This document shows positions 23,301 to 31,039 of a DNA stretch of 64,000 nt, piece by piece. The first letter of the stretch is position 1. Each line of letters starts with the position of its first letter. The notes beneath the pieces were generated by a model. That model was not told the origin of the DNA. It worked only from the letters and a program-made list of their open reading frames with translations, and made no database searches. Both the position numbers and the translations under genes were made by a program. The stretch comes from Aegilops tauschii subsp. strangulata (lineage: Eukaryota; Streptophyta; Magnoliopsida; Poales; Poaceae): NCBI RefSeq assembly GCF_002575655.3, contig NC_053039.3, positions 243,328,622-243,392,621 of the forward strand, given 5' to 3'.

Positions 23301-26300
23301 GATGATGGTAATTAGACACAGTGATGTTGAGGCAGAAATTACTGCAGTGGACAAAGAGAATAGGGAATGGAGATTACCCTGTTGACATCGCAAAGGAAAC
23401 ATGTAGCTGTAGGCAATGGCAGGTCAAGGGTTTGCCATGTATCCATGCCATGTACTTTATTACTTCACTACGAGGTCCAGTATCAGAAATTGAACCATAT
23501 GTACATGAGTTCTACTCCGTTGCAAAATTTAAGGCTGCGTATGCGGACAACATACCTGCAATGGTAGGCAAGCAACAATGGGACATTGTTGACCCTGGCT
23601 TCAAACTACATGCTCCAGTGTTGAGGAGGCCAAAAGGCCGACCAAGGAAGACTAGAATTAGATCTAGTGCTGAAGGTGCTGGCGTGGGCGCTAGGAAAAG
23701 GAAGTGCAAGCGATGCGGAGGCTTCGGGCGCATTGCCAGATTGTGCACAAATCCAGTTGACCCAGCATTTGGAGAAGATGAGGCTGACCTCCAAGCTAGG
23801 GAAGCCCCTTTTGTGGCAGGAGAAGGCGACCCTGAACTATCAATGGTTGCAAGTTCTGCTAGGTAACATCAAAAGAACATGTGCTTTTCTATATGTATTT
23901 TCAACATCTATTTTCATTCTTTTTTGCAACATGACTAACTTCTGTACAGCTCAAAGAAAAGTGTAGTCACTGTTCCCCTCTAAATTCCGTTTTGTCTTAA
24001 AAGTCGAGCGAGACGCCCATGGTCGAGGCGGAATCCATGGCTCTCGCGACCCCGCGGCCGCGGCCGGCGGCGCCGCGTTGATCTCCCTCCTCCGGCCGTC
24101 ATTTCAGCCGCCGAGACCAGATCCGGGCTGCTCTCCGCGTCCTCTCCCAGCTGCACTCCCTCTCCCCTTCATGCTCTTGAGGTGCTGCTCATGGCCCTCG
24201 CGTCTGCGTCGTCATCTCCGACTCCGTCGGAAGCCTCAGCTGCTGCCGCCGCGCTGGCCGCGGCTGCTCTTGCCTCCCGCATGGCCGCCCCGGCAGCTGG
24301 AGGTCGTCTGTCCCGTGCTGGACTCCCGCCAAGGCCAGATGTGGCAGCACCTCCGATGGCGCAGTCGGGCAAGCGCTCCCTGCCTCGCCCCGGGCCTCCT
24401 CCGAGCGGCGTCGCCGCGTTTTCCGCCCTGGACGCGGCGCGTGATGCTCCAGATCATGCTCCTGTCCTGGTGGTTGGAGGGCTTGGACCCCCTGCCTCCG
24501 CTGACTCTGCTCCTGGCAGCACCACGCTGTCAGCCCCGACTTCTACTGTGTGCACGTCGTCCCCAACTCTTGCATGCGCTGCTACGGTGTCCTCGACTCC
24601 TGTGGAAGCCCCGCCGCCACCCCCGGCTGCTGTTGCTGAAGCGCCGTCCACGACTCCAGCTGGCAACACCGCATCGTCCACGACTCCTGCTGGCACCACC
24701 GGACCGTCCCTGACTCCTGTAGAAGTGGCGCCATCCTCAACGCCTGTCGGCGCTGAGCCGGGTCTGAACAAGGCGCGATATGTCTCGTGGAGCTCCCTTA
24801 CCGACAATGAAGATGAAGAGGATGACGATGTGCTGGCCCCGCCGACGCTGCCGCCGGCTACCAAATCCTCAGTTCCGGCAGCTCAGCCGGGCATGGCGTG
24901 CGATGCGGATTCATGCGGTGGTTGGCAAAAGGTGATGCCGCGACGCAACGTGCAATGCCCTGTATCACTAGGCCCTGCACTGGCTCCCCGTCCTATCCCC
25001 GCTTGGCTTCATGGTAGATGTTGCAGATGCCTCTATCCTGGACACCGTGCAGCGGAGTGTCGAGATCCTTTTAGGTGTTCTCGATGCCTTGAGAATGGTC
25101 ATCGAGCGCGTGGGTGCCGCAATGCCTGGCGTCCCCTCAGCTTTTTGGGAAGCCCTACTTTGTCAGCATTGCCCCGCCTCCCTGTCGGACACCAACAAGC
25201 TTCAGTTCCTTGCAAGGTCCGGAAAGAAGCCACGCCCCTCTCGAAGACGTTTGGTCGCGATTCTTGGGCATCGATCGTTCCTGCTCCTGCTAGCTCTGTG
25301 GCCTCGGCGGATATCCCAGTGCGGCCTGCCTTGGAGAGGCAGGCCGAGTTGTTGTGCTCTGAGCTCCTTGATATGGCTTCCTTCCGGTTTGAGGAGACGG
25401 TCCAACCTCTGCGTGATGTCGTTGACTCCATGCAAGGTTGGATGTTGCGGATGGAGAGCTTCATGGAGCGAGTTGAGGCTGCACTAGGAGGGCTCTCCCT
25501 GGCGCCGCCTGTGTTGCAGAGTGCTCATGTGTTGCGCCCTTTGATTGTGCCTGATGGCAGCTTCGAGGTCGAGAGGGGAGACGAGCTTCATGGTTGTTTC
25601 TCCCCTCGTGCTAGAGCCAGCTCGCCACCGTCGGCCTATGAGGGTCTAGGCAATGATGTGGTTGTGACTCCGGTGCTGCAGATCATGCCTGAGCTTCGGG
25701 AGCTGTGTGGAGGCTCGGTTCTGCCTCTGTCCGTCGAACAACCGAAGGTAGACCCTCCTGAGATCTCAATTGTGGCTTTATCGCCAACGTCACCCCTGGA
25801 TTCTAGCCAGATACTTGATGCTGAGGAGTGTGGTGATTTGGATGTTTCAATATCTCCATCTCCTAAGTCCATTGGGTGTCAGGCGTCAACCAGTTTACCT
25901 CTTGGTGTCATGGAGCATGGAGTTCTAGATGTTGCTGATGTTCCCTCGTTTGCGACCATGGAGCAGGTGATGCCTGTGAGTGACATGACCATTGAGCCAA
26001 GTGTGTTGGCACCTACTCCAAATCCAGATGCTCTCTTCGCGAAGGAACTTTGTGACTTGCTCGCCAGTGTGGAGGTTGCTAGACCTGGTTTGGGCAGGTC
26101 GATTGCTTGCCTCTTGACGGGGACACCAATAAGGGGCAAACAAAAGAAGGTGGGCAAAGGAAAGAGTGGCGCCATGGGCAAGGCGTCTCTCGCTGCTTGA
26201 TGGATGACCTTCGATCTCTCGGCTTGTCCGCTTTGATTGGGTTGTCGTTGAGGGTTGGGAGGTGCCTGATGTCTTGTGTCGAGCTGTTCTTGTCGGGGGT

Positions 26301-28757
26301 CTCTTGGCGTAGTAGCAATATCGGGGTTTGTGGACGTTGTGTATTCGGAGAGTCTGGGAGGGGCCGCATGTGCTGTTGTGGGGTTTCTTGCCATGTGAGG
26401 AGTTAGTCCATGCTCCATTTGTATTGGTTTTCGCCCGGTTTTCCGTAAATAACTGGGCAATTCTCTTCTTCTTAATTAGTCGATGAGGCAAAACTTTTGC
26501 CTCTGTTTCGAAAAAAAATTGTGAAGAACACTAGGAAAAGGAAGCACATGCAAAATGAAGTTTGTACCACAACCGATGGACCTGCAAGTGGATTTGTTTC
26601 GTCTCCCATGCATATTCGAATTGCAAATGCGGAACCACCAGACAGTCCTGCTAAAAACACAAGAAGCAAAAAGAAGCTACATATGTGAAGTTTGTGTGAT
26701 CGTGACCTTTTGCTTGTGAACCTGGACATGTTTCCTTTCAACCTTATGCATGTTTGAGAATTTGGACCTTTATATTTCGACCAACAAGTGGATGTTATTG
26801 AACCTTATTTATGTTTGTGAACCTGATTTGTGTGTGCTGAAAAAACAACCTTATTTATGTCTGTGAACCACTTTGTGTTTGTGTCGTTTTCAGAAAAATG
26901 GGCAGCAACCATGCTGAAATTTTCATAGAAATATAGAATACCATGTGATCATGCTGTCATATGTGTTGTTTCTGTCGATTAGTGTGTGACCATCAAAAAA
27001 TTTGGGCGTGGCGGTCTGCCTCATTTGTTTATGTCTACTAGTACCAAACAGTTTCTTCTAGCCGGCCAGCCGCTCGTGCGGATCTGTTGTCCATACTAAC
27101 TTTCAAACCGAAGTTCAACTATCTAGCAACAGGAAAATATATGAGGCGTTGCTGTGTTGGAATATTATTCCATATAACATATAATGGATATATCTCCTTC
27201 TGCATCATAACATCTCCTTAGATCAGTTGGTTTGCTCGCTTCTTACTGGAGGTTGTGGTCTTGGGTTCGAAACCCCAAGACGACAATTTTTATTCTATTT
27301 TCATGCACCCCTTACAAATGGTCCCACAAGTCAACACAGAGAGACGGGGGGTTCATAAACGGGACAGGGGTATTTTTGTCATCTACCTCCAGTCAACGTG
27401 TATTGACCAGACGGTAACGGTGAAAAATGGCATTTCTGAGTTTGTGTCTAACGGAACAGTGGCATTTTTTATTAGTGAAAACATTTAGTGGCAAAACTGA
27501 GTAGCGTTAGACAGCCGATGGCAAAACTGATAAAAACCCAATATTATTTTATAAAATGCAAGCTACGCTGTTTCATTAAATATAAAGAGAGGATATCTTA
27601 AAAGCAGCAAATGCCCGCTTCTCTGTACGGCGAAGACGACGCTCTGCATCTTCCTCGGCCTCCATTTGCTCTTTGAGGTAAAGCAAATCATCACTGTCCA
27701 ATGCTGAAAAACATAAAAGTAATACAAAAAAAATGGTTAACAAGCAACCGGCATGGAGCCCTCCTTGAAGAAGCATGAAATACCTCCTCGTCCATGAAGG
27801 TAGCCTCCCCTCTCACCGGCAACATCCTGCATCTGTTGGCATCAACCGCCCAGTACAGAGCCAAAATTTCTGTGAGGGCATGTTATCAGAACATTGCGTG
27901 TAAAACTCAACTGGTAGCAGTAGTAAGGGAATCGAGCTTGCAAGGAATGTTGTGACATCTCACAGCCCCAGCTACCAAGTAATATAAATGTTATTCTACC
28001 AACAAACCAATGATCTCAGCAGAGTATACACGCAACCTCAACCTAAGGCAGCCCGTTAAATATTTCTGACCACATTGGATGATCTATCACAGTGTAGAGA
28101 AAATTATGAAATTCAGTCTACATTATTTTTTTTACTTATTCTGATAACATCAAATGTACTACTCTATATCAGCAGCACCAAGCCATATATAATGCATATT
28201 CTAGCACAGCAACATGTAAGAAGAAAATCACCACTCCAGCACATTCAACGCTATGCCAGATTGACACCACATAAGTGCAAAACTTAGCAAATCCATTCAT
28301 TCAGACATCAAAAGTATTATTTTGGCCAAATTTAACCTCTTCTTTGTTGAATTTTAAATTATATTTTAGCAGCTAATGAAATTGTCTCTTACAAAAATAG
28401 GATAAATGGCAGAAAAGTAAGACTTGATATAATAACATCTTATATGCAGATATTTAAAATAATGTGTTTAGACATACATCAAATGCAGTAGCAGTACTAA
28501 ACTAACAATACAATCCAGATAACCTTTGCAACCATGCGCTGAAAGGTGACGTCCTCATCATCGATCTTGTCCTTCCCCTTCCCTGACTTCCTATCTGCAC
28601 ATCCACAGCACAAATCCCAAATGTCATCAAAATGATCCCAATTTAAATGCCTAACAGACAAGGAAGGGTAAGAACTTGTTGGCTACAGGAGAGTGATGAA
28701 TCAAGAACCTTTAGGATCGCTGAGATTGGTATACTCACGGACCTCACGTCCAGACAT
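20321..28757 (-). CDS. Conserved plant protein of unknown function (six exons, AT-AC intron 4)
   Basis: Coding exons on the minus strand: 28709-28757, 28524-28594, 27784-27832, 27597-27703, 20637-20716 and 20321-20552. They total 588 nt (195 aa plus stop), with junction phases 1, 0, 1, 0 and 2 agreeing throughout. It starts MSGREVREYTNLSDPK, has a charged helical middle (LYLKEQMEAEEDAERRL, RTEKRAFAAFKKAA), a basic IVGIKPKRPKV motif, and ends SLLGLAYESSDEE. I recognise the pattern as conserved in grasses but cannot name the protein. No signal peptide or membrane segment; the composition suggests a soluble, partly disordered, possibly nuclear protein. Introns 1, 2, 3 and 5 are GT-AG; intron 4 is AT-AC and holds a 6.5-kb MULE. 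No stop or frameshift was found in the exons, so the gene may still be expressed. The exon 3 acceptor at 27832 is the least certain join. Confidence 0.82.
20553..20636 (-). other. Intron 5 of the host gene, 84 nt, open in frame
   Basis: Minus strand: donor AG/GTATGC, acceptor TTGGCAG/GC with a ctaat branch-like motif. It has 84 nt (28 codons) and no stop in the reading frame, so retention would add 28 residues rather than truncate. I chose splicing because removal rejoins a K-S-D-I-R/Q-R-D-L-L stretch that reads as one conserved block. Confidence 0.65.
20766..20922. repeat. Imperfect duplication inside intron 4
   Basis: aaatgagaaactacccctgg...gctattcca at 20766-20822 recurs as aaatgagaaatcacccctgg...gctattcca at 20867-20922, about 101 bp apart. 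It lies between exon 5 and the MULE. Confidence 0.7.
21005..21013. repeat. 9-bp target site duplication, left (aatattatt)
   Basis: aatattatt directly precedes the MULE terminus gggtttttatcag and recurs exactly at 27540-27548 after the other terminus. Nine base pairs is the standard Mutator-superfamily duplication. Confidence 0.95.
21014..21456 (+). repeat. Left TIR of MULE2, with a 164-bp perfect tandem duplication
   Basis: Aligns inversely to about 27218-27539. The segment 21091-21254 is repeated directly and, as far as I can read, without a mismatch from 21255 on, with ccac at the join. The right TIR has a single copy, so the duplication arose in this TIR after the element formed. The inner end carries a tRNA-like segment. 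Confidence 0.9.
21400..21456 (-). other. tRNA-like segment at the inner end of the left TIR
   Basis: On the minus strand: a D-arm-like ttcagttggttagctcg, a perfect 5-bp anticodon stem (CGGGC/GCCCG) with loop TTGTGTA (anticodon position GTG, His-like), a 5-nt variable loop, and a T-arm with loop TTCAAAC inside a B-box-like GGGTTCAAACCCC. The acceptor stem does not pair and the D stem is poor, so this is not a functional tRNA gene. Confidence 0.6.
22053..23310 (+). pseudogene. MULE2 mudrA-type transposase, N-terminal part (two exons)
   Basis: Exon 22053-22964, intron 22965-23090 (GTATAAC...CCTACAG), exon from 23091. Contains the mudrA N-terminal ubiquitin-like/MuDR region (KRYVGGFDFHLFVEPSITHK), an acidic stretch (about 22560-22740), and the zinc-ribbon-like DNA-binding block (KRLRASCAYKRCKWRIHGSY, then CPFSHTC after the intron). 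The upstream start is uncertain; an acceptor-like tcag precedes the Met at 22062. The frame collapses after YMRVSRGKDK near 23300, where the DDE domain should follow. Confidence 0.85.
23320..23866 (+). pseudogene. MULE2 transposase, SWIM and CCHC zinc-finger part
   Basis: Contains the SWIM finger (CSCRQWQVKGLPCIHAMYF, about 23402-23460), the block following it (EPYVHEFYSVAKFKAAYADN), a basic linker and a CX2CX4 knuckle-like CKRCGGFGRIARLC near 23706. A gtaacatc donor at 23864 and a ctgtacag acceptor at 23949 suggest a further intron to a short final exon, now split by a LINE. The segment joins directly to the N-terminal part without the roughly 300 residues carrying the D-D-E triad. Confidence 0.85.
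23960..26519 (+). mobile_element. LINE inserted in MULE2 (ORF1 only)
   Basis: The 3' end has the plant LINE signature ...gaggcaaaacttttgcctctgtttcg followed by eight A residues at 26511-26518. The 5' boundary is approximate: GC-rich leader begins near 24000. It splits the last MULE2 transposase exon (ctcaaagaaaagtgta at 23951 and resumption at about 26520). I could not identify a clean target duplication. No endonuclease or reverse transcriptase lies between ORF1 and the 3' UTR. Confidence 0.8.
24182..26200 (+). CDS. LINE ORF1 protein, gag-like with two zinc knuckles
   Basis: An uninterrupted 672-codon frame. The N-terminal third is Ala/Pro/Thr-rich with repeated TPAGTT-like units, followed by an acidic patch (TDNEDEEDDDV). 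Two CX2CX4HX4C knuckles sit at about residues 280-312 (CRCLYPGHRAAEC and CSRCLENGHRARGC), the RNA-binding signature of plant LINE ORF1. A predicted helical segment (RQAELLCSELLDMASFRF) and a long acidic C-terminal region with a basic tail (KQKKVGKGKSG) follow. ORF1 would coat LINE RNA. The start could equally be the second Met at codon 4. Remarkably intact for a dead LINE. Confidence 0.75.
   Translation: MLLMALASASSSPTPSEASAAAAALAAAALASRMAAPAAGGRLSRAGLPPRPDVAAPPMAQSGKRSLPRPGPPPSGVAAFSALDAARDAPDHAPVLVVGGLGPPASADSAPGSTTLSAPTSTVCTSSPTLACAATVSSTPVEAPPPPPAAVAEAPSTTPAGNTASSTTPAGTTGPSLTPVEVAPSSTPVGAEPGLNKARYVSWSSLTDNEDEEDDDVLAPPTLPPATKSSVPAAQPGMACDADSCGGWQKVMPRRNVQCPVSLGPALAPRPIPAWLHGRCCRCLYPGHRAAECRDPFRCSRCLENGHRARGCRNAWRPLSFLGSPTLSALPRLPVGHQQASVPCKVRKEATPLSKTFGRDSWASIVPAPASSVASADIPVRPALERQAELLCSELLDMASFRFEETVQPLRDVVDSMQGWMLRMESFMERVEAALGGLSLAPPVLQSAHVLRPLIVPDGSFEVERGDELHGCFSPRARASSPPSAYEGLGNDVVVTPVLQIMPELRELCGGSVLPLSVEQPKVDPPEISIVALSPTSPLDSSQILDAEECGDLDVSISPSPKSIGCQASTSLPLGVMEHGVLDVADVPSFATMEQVMPVSDMTIEPSVLAPTPNPDALFAKELCDLLASVEVARPGLGRSIACLLTGTPIRGKQKKVGKGKSGAMGKASLAA
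26520..26688 (+). pseudogene. C-terminal exon piece of MULE2 transposase
   Basis: Reads VKNTRKRKHMQNEV...SPAKNTRSKKKLHM then stop; Lys/Arg-rich tails with this type of ending are usual at mudrA C-termini. It resumes immediately after the LINE poly-A. The following 26689-27217 is AT-rich 3' sequence without a gene. Confidence 0.6.
27218..27539 (+). repeat. Right TIR of MULE2, with tRNA-like inner end
   Basis: Inverse match of the left TIR, ending ctgataaaaaccc. The inner end (about 27222-27290) reads cagttggtttgctcg...ggtcttgggttcgaaacccc, with a B-box-like GGTTCGAAACC and T-arm TTGGG/CCCAA, facing the tRNA-like segment of the left TIR. The 9-bp duplication follows at 27540-27548. Confidence 0.9.
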
Positions 28758-28973
28758 GTCGAAAGCTCAGCTGGGCCCTATTTAGATCCAGATCCAACAT
28801 CAGATACACTTTCGCCAATGCTTTTCTTACCAAATCAATAAGCCAGTAAAAAGCATAAATGAAAACTACTAGCTTAGTAATCGTATTGGTACAAAAATTA
28901 TACTGCCCTTTAAAGACAAATGGTGTACCTCACCAGGGTGACCAACAGCTAAAATACTAACCCTAGCCCTAGA
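28758..28973 (-). promoter_or_regulatory. 5' UTR/promoter-proximal region of the host gene
   Basis: Sequence upstream (minus strand) of the ATG at 28757. No clear TATA box was identified. It is cut at 28974 by a MITE, so any further promoter lies beyond that element. Confidence 0.4.
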
Positions 28974-29111
28974 GGCCTTGTTCGGTTTGGCAGGGTTTGA
29001 AGAGGTTTGAAAGAGATTGAAGGGGATTAAATCCCTTGCAAGTCAAAATCCTTCTCAAACCTCCCCAATCCCCTTCAATCCCTGTGGCAAGAGGATTAAC
29101 CGAACATGGCC
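28974..29111. mobile_element. Hairpin MITE (138 bp) upstream of the host gene
   Basis: Begins ggccttgttcggttt and ends aaccgaacatggcc, with further inverted pairing inside (aggggattaaatccctt; aaacctccccaatcccctt versus the left arm). aga flanks both sides (28971-28973, 29112-29114), a possible 3-bp target duplication. The ggccttgttcggtt terminus is a common grass MITE end. Confidence 0.75.
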
Positions 29112-29459
29112 AGATAGTATCTTAGTGCAAAAAAGTGCTAAATTAAAATAATTTTGTAGTGGCACGTCAAATAAGAGCAATGTTCGGGTGTTTTTGTGCC
29201 AATATAAATTGTAAAAGCATAAATGTATCATCTGTAAACATACTCTTGCATACGTACATACACCAAAAAAATCTATGCATATGTGAACGTATTAATGAAA
29301 TGTGCAAAACAACAAGAGCAGTAGTCTTCTCATGGCTGCCAAAATGTGCTAGACCATGTGGACTACTAGAAACAAATTTACTATTGAAAAGGTGTTCCCT
29401 AACTCGGCGGCTAATGTTATTTTCAAATTATCCATGTTTTTGCAGTAGTGGAAATATCT
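29112..29459. other. AT-rich intergenic stretch
   Basis: No gene, repeat or element end that I can support; only short unconvincing reading frames. Confidence 0.5.
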
Positions 29460-29766
29460 GATTAAGGAGGATGACAAGGCGGCATTGGAGGCCCTCATCT
29501 ACCATGTGCGTGCAACTGCTATCTTTCTCTCTGGAAGGGATCGGGCCAGGGTATCATGGCTGATGTTGCTTCCTTTTAAAGTGTCTTCCCCAGTTAGATT
29601 GTCCTTTTGGGTTATTCTTAGGCATGCGTGCCTTGTTGCCGGTTGTGGCCGTCCTCTTTTGCCCGTAGGTTGATACTGTTGGTGTATGGTTAGATTGGTT
29701 GTGACTCTCGTTCCATGATGGCTTTATTAATTTAAAGTCCGGTCTCGACCTTTTCTCTAAAAAAAG
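29460..29766 (+). mobile_element. 5'-truncated LINE 3' end
   Basis: The 3' terminus reads ggctttattaatttaaagtc then cgaccttttctctaaaaaaa, the usual end of a Triticeae LINE 3' UTR with short poly-A at about 29759-29765. The left boundary near 29460 is approximate, no coding sequence remains, and no target duplication was established. Confidence 0.65.
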
Positions 29767-29779
29767 ACCTCTTCGGAGT

Positions 29780-30890
29780 TCGGAACACATGTTTCTTTCG
29801 GCATAATAACTTTATTCATAGAATAATGGCCAGATCGTTTACATAATGATGAAGAATAAAGTCAGGGATGTTTGTCTCCCACACTTCAGACTTGCTAATA
29901 CTAATGCAATGATTAGCTAATGCATCCACCACGAGATAATAGCATGTATCGTCCTCATACTTGGTGGCTATGTCCAAAACAGTCCTCATACCTTGGAAGT
30001 GTTTCAATATGATCCTCGTACTTAAAAATACGTTGTGTATATGGTCCTCAAACTTGGAAGGGCAGTCCTGAGCTTCATCGCCATGTACGCATCGTGTATA
30101 GCGCAACCTGCCAGCTGAGTCAAGTCTCTCTCCATCCTTGTGGTCGTGCTCTATCCGGTGGTCCTCAAACTTGTTGGCTAGCTTGCTCGTGCTCTATCCG
30201 GTGGTCGCAGGTTTGAAACCTCCATGCTATAGTAACATTTTTATTTCTTTTCAGCCACCCACTGACAAGTGGGCCCCGCTCAGACGGAGAGAGAGTTGTT
30301 CTTGCTATACACGATATGTACATGGCGATGAAGCTCGGGACTGCTCTCCCAAGTTTGAGGATTGTATACACAACATATTTTCAAGTATGAGGATCGTACT
30401 GAAGCACTTCCAGAGTATGAGGACCGTTTTGGACCTAGCCAGCAAATATAAGGATGATAGATGCAATTATCTCCATCCACCACCATATTAGCTTCTCTAC
30501 TACAATGATCAAAAGTGATACTAGCAAACTCCAATGTCAAAAGGGAACATTCAACTATTATAGGCACATCCGTTCCCATATGTGTGTTTGGATCAAAGAT
30601 GGCCTCCAGTCCGTTGATACTATTAGACTCGATTGCCAGCTTCGCGCATCCCAGGTTTGCTGCTAAGTTTAGCCCACACAAGATAGCTGCCACAATATTG
30701 TTGATTCTACACTGGCCACATGGGGTATCAAATGAGTTATTGCACGCAGGAACTTGCCACGATCATCACGCTTAATAACACCGCTAGCACCTGTGAAGTT
30801 ATCTGCATAAAATGATGCATCAACATTTATTTTTAGAACTCCCGTTTCTGGCTTTTTCCATACGTGACCCCTCTTGCATGTAGGCTGGTT
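29780..30890 (-). pseudogene. LINE RNase H domain (minus strand), split by a MULE-like MITE
   Basis: From about 30865 down: KPETGVLKINVDASFYADN, GVIKRDDRGKFLRAITHLIP, then after a frameshift near 30690 GLNLAANLGCAKLAIESNS, and FDHCSREANMVVD. The domain resumes beyond the insertion with ALANHCISISKSEVWETN and IPDFILHHYVNDLAIIL. This is the plant LINE RVT_3/RNase H fold with its first catalytic D (NVDAS) and the E of IESNS visible. 5' parts of this LINE are missing. Confidence 0.8.
29933..30473. mobile_element. MULE-like MITE (541 bp) with 10-bp target duplication
   Basis: Termini gagataatagcatgtatc and, inverted, gagataattgcatctatc; the inverted repeats extend about 170 bp with many shared blocks (cttcatcgccatgtac, gtccaaaac). 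catccaccac occurs exactly at 29923-29932 and 30474-30483. It has no coding capacity. The centre contains a B-box-like gcaggtttgaaacctcc and a direct repeat gtgctctatccggtggtc at 30147 and 30189. Confidence 0.85.
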
Positions 30891-31039
30891 TAGAATGTTA
30901 GCTCAAAAGAAAATTGTGGCTAGTACCCGGATCGACATTGCAGGAGTACATGTTTATGAAACCAAGGAACATAAAGAAACAGAGGAATGGACAAGAAAGT
31001 GGGTGCAAAATATAGAATTGAAAAAAATAGAGGAAAGAT

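Larger units (their letters stand above)
21014..27539 (+). mobile_element. MULE2, Mutator-like element in host intron 4 (6526 bp)
   Basis: Ends are inverted repeats: gggtttttatcagttttgcc on the left and its complement on the right, continuing for over 300 bp with moderate divergence. A 9-bp duplication flanks it. The transposase gene runs on the plus strand, opposite to the host gene. The transposase has lost its catalytic domain and its last exon is interrupted by a LINE, so the copy is non-autonomous. Its insertion left both intron boundaries of the host gene untouched. Confidence 0.93.
20717..27596 (-). other. AT-AC U12-type intron 4 of the host gene, 6880 bp
   Basis: Minus-strand donor AAG/ATATCCTCTC (one mismatch to the U12 consensus ATATCCTTT) and acceptor CTTAC/AAAG with TTCTTTAAC (one mismatch to the U12 branch site TTCCTTAAC) about 11 nt before it. 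No GT donor exists before the in-frame TAA that follows exon 4, so a normal GT-AG alternative is not available. Without the MULE and its 9-bp duplication the intron would be 345 bp. Assigned to the minor (U12) spliceosome by its signals; not tested. Confidence 0.82.

Noticed and set aside
24078..24713. 211-codon Leu/Arg/Pro-rich frame
   Set aside because: Shadow of LINE ORF1 in another frame.
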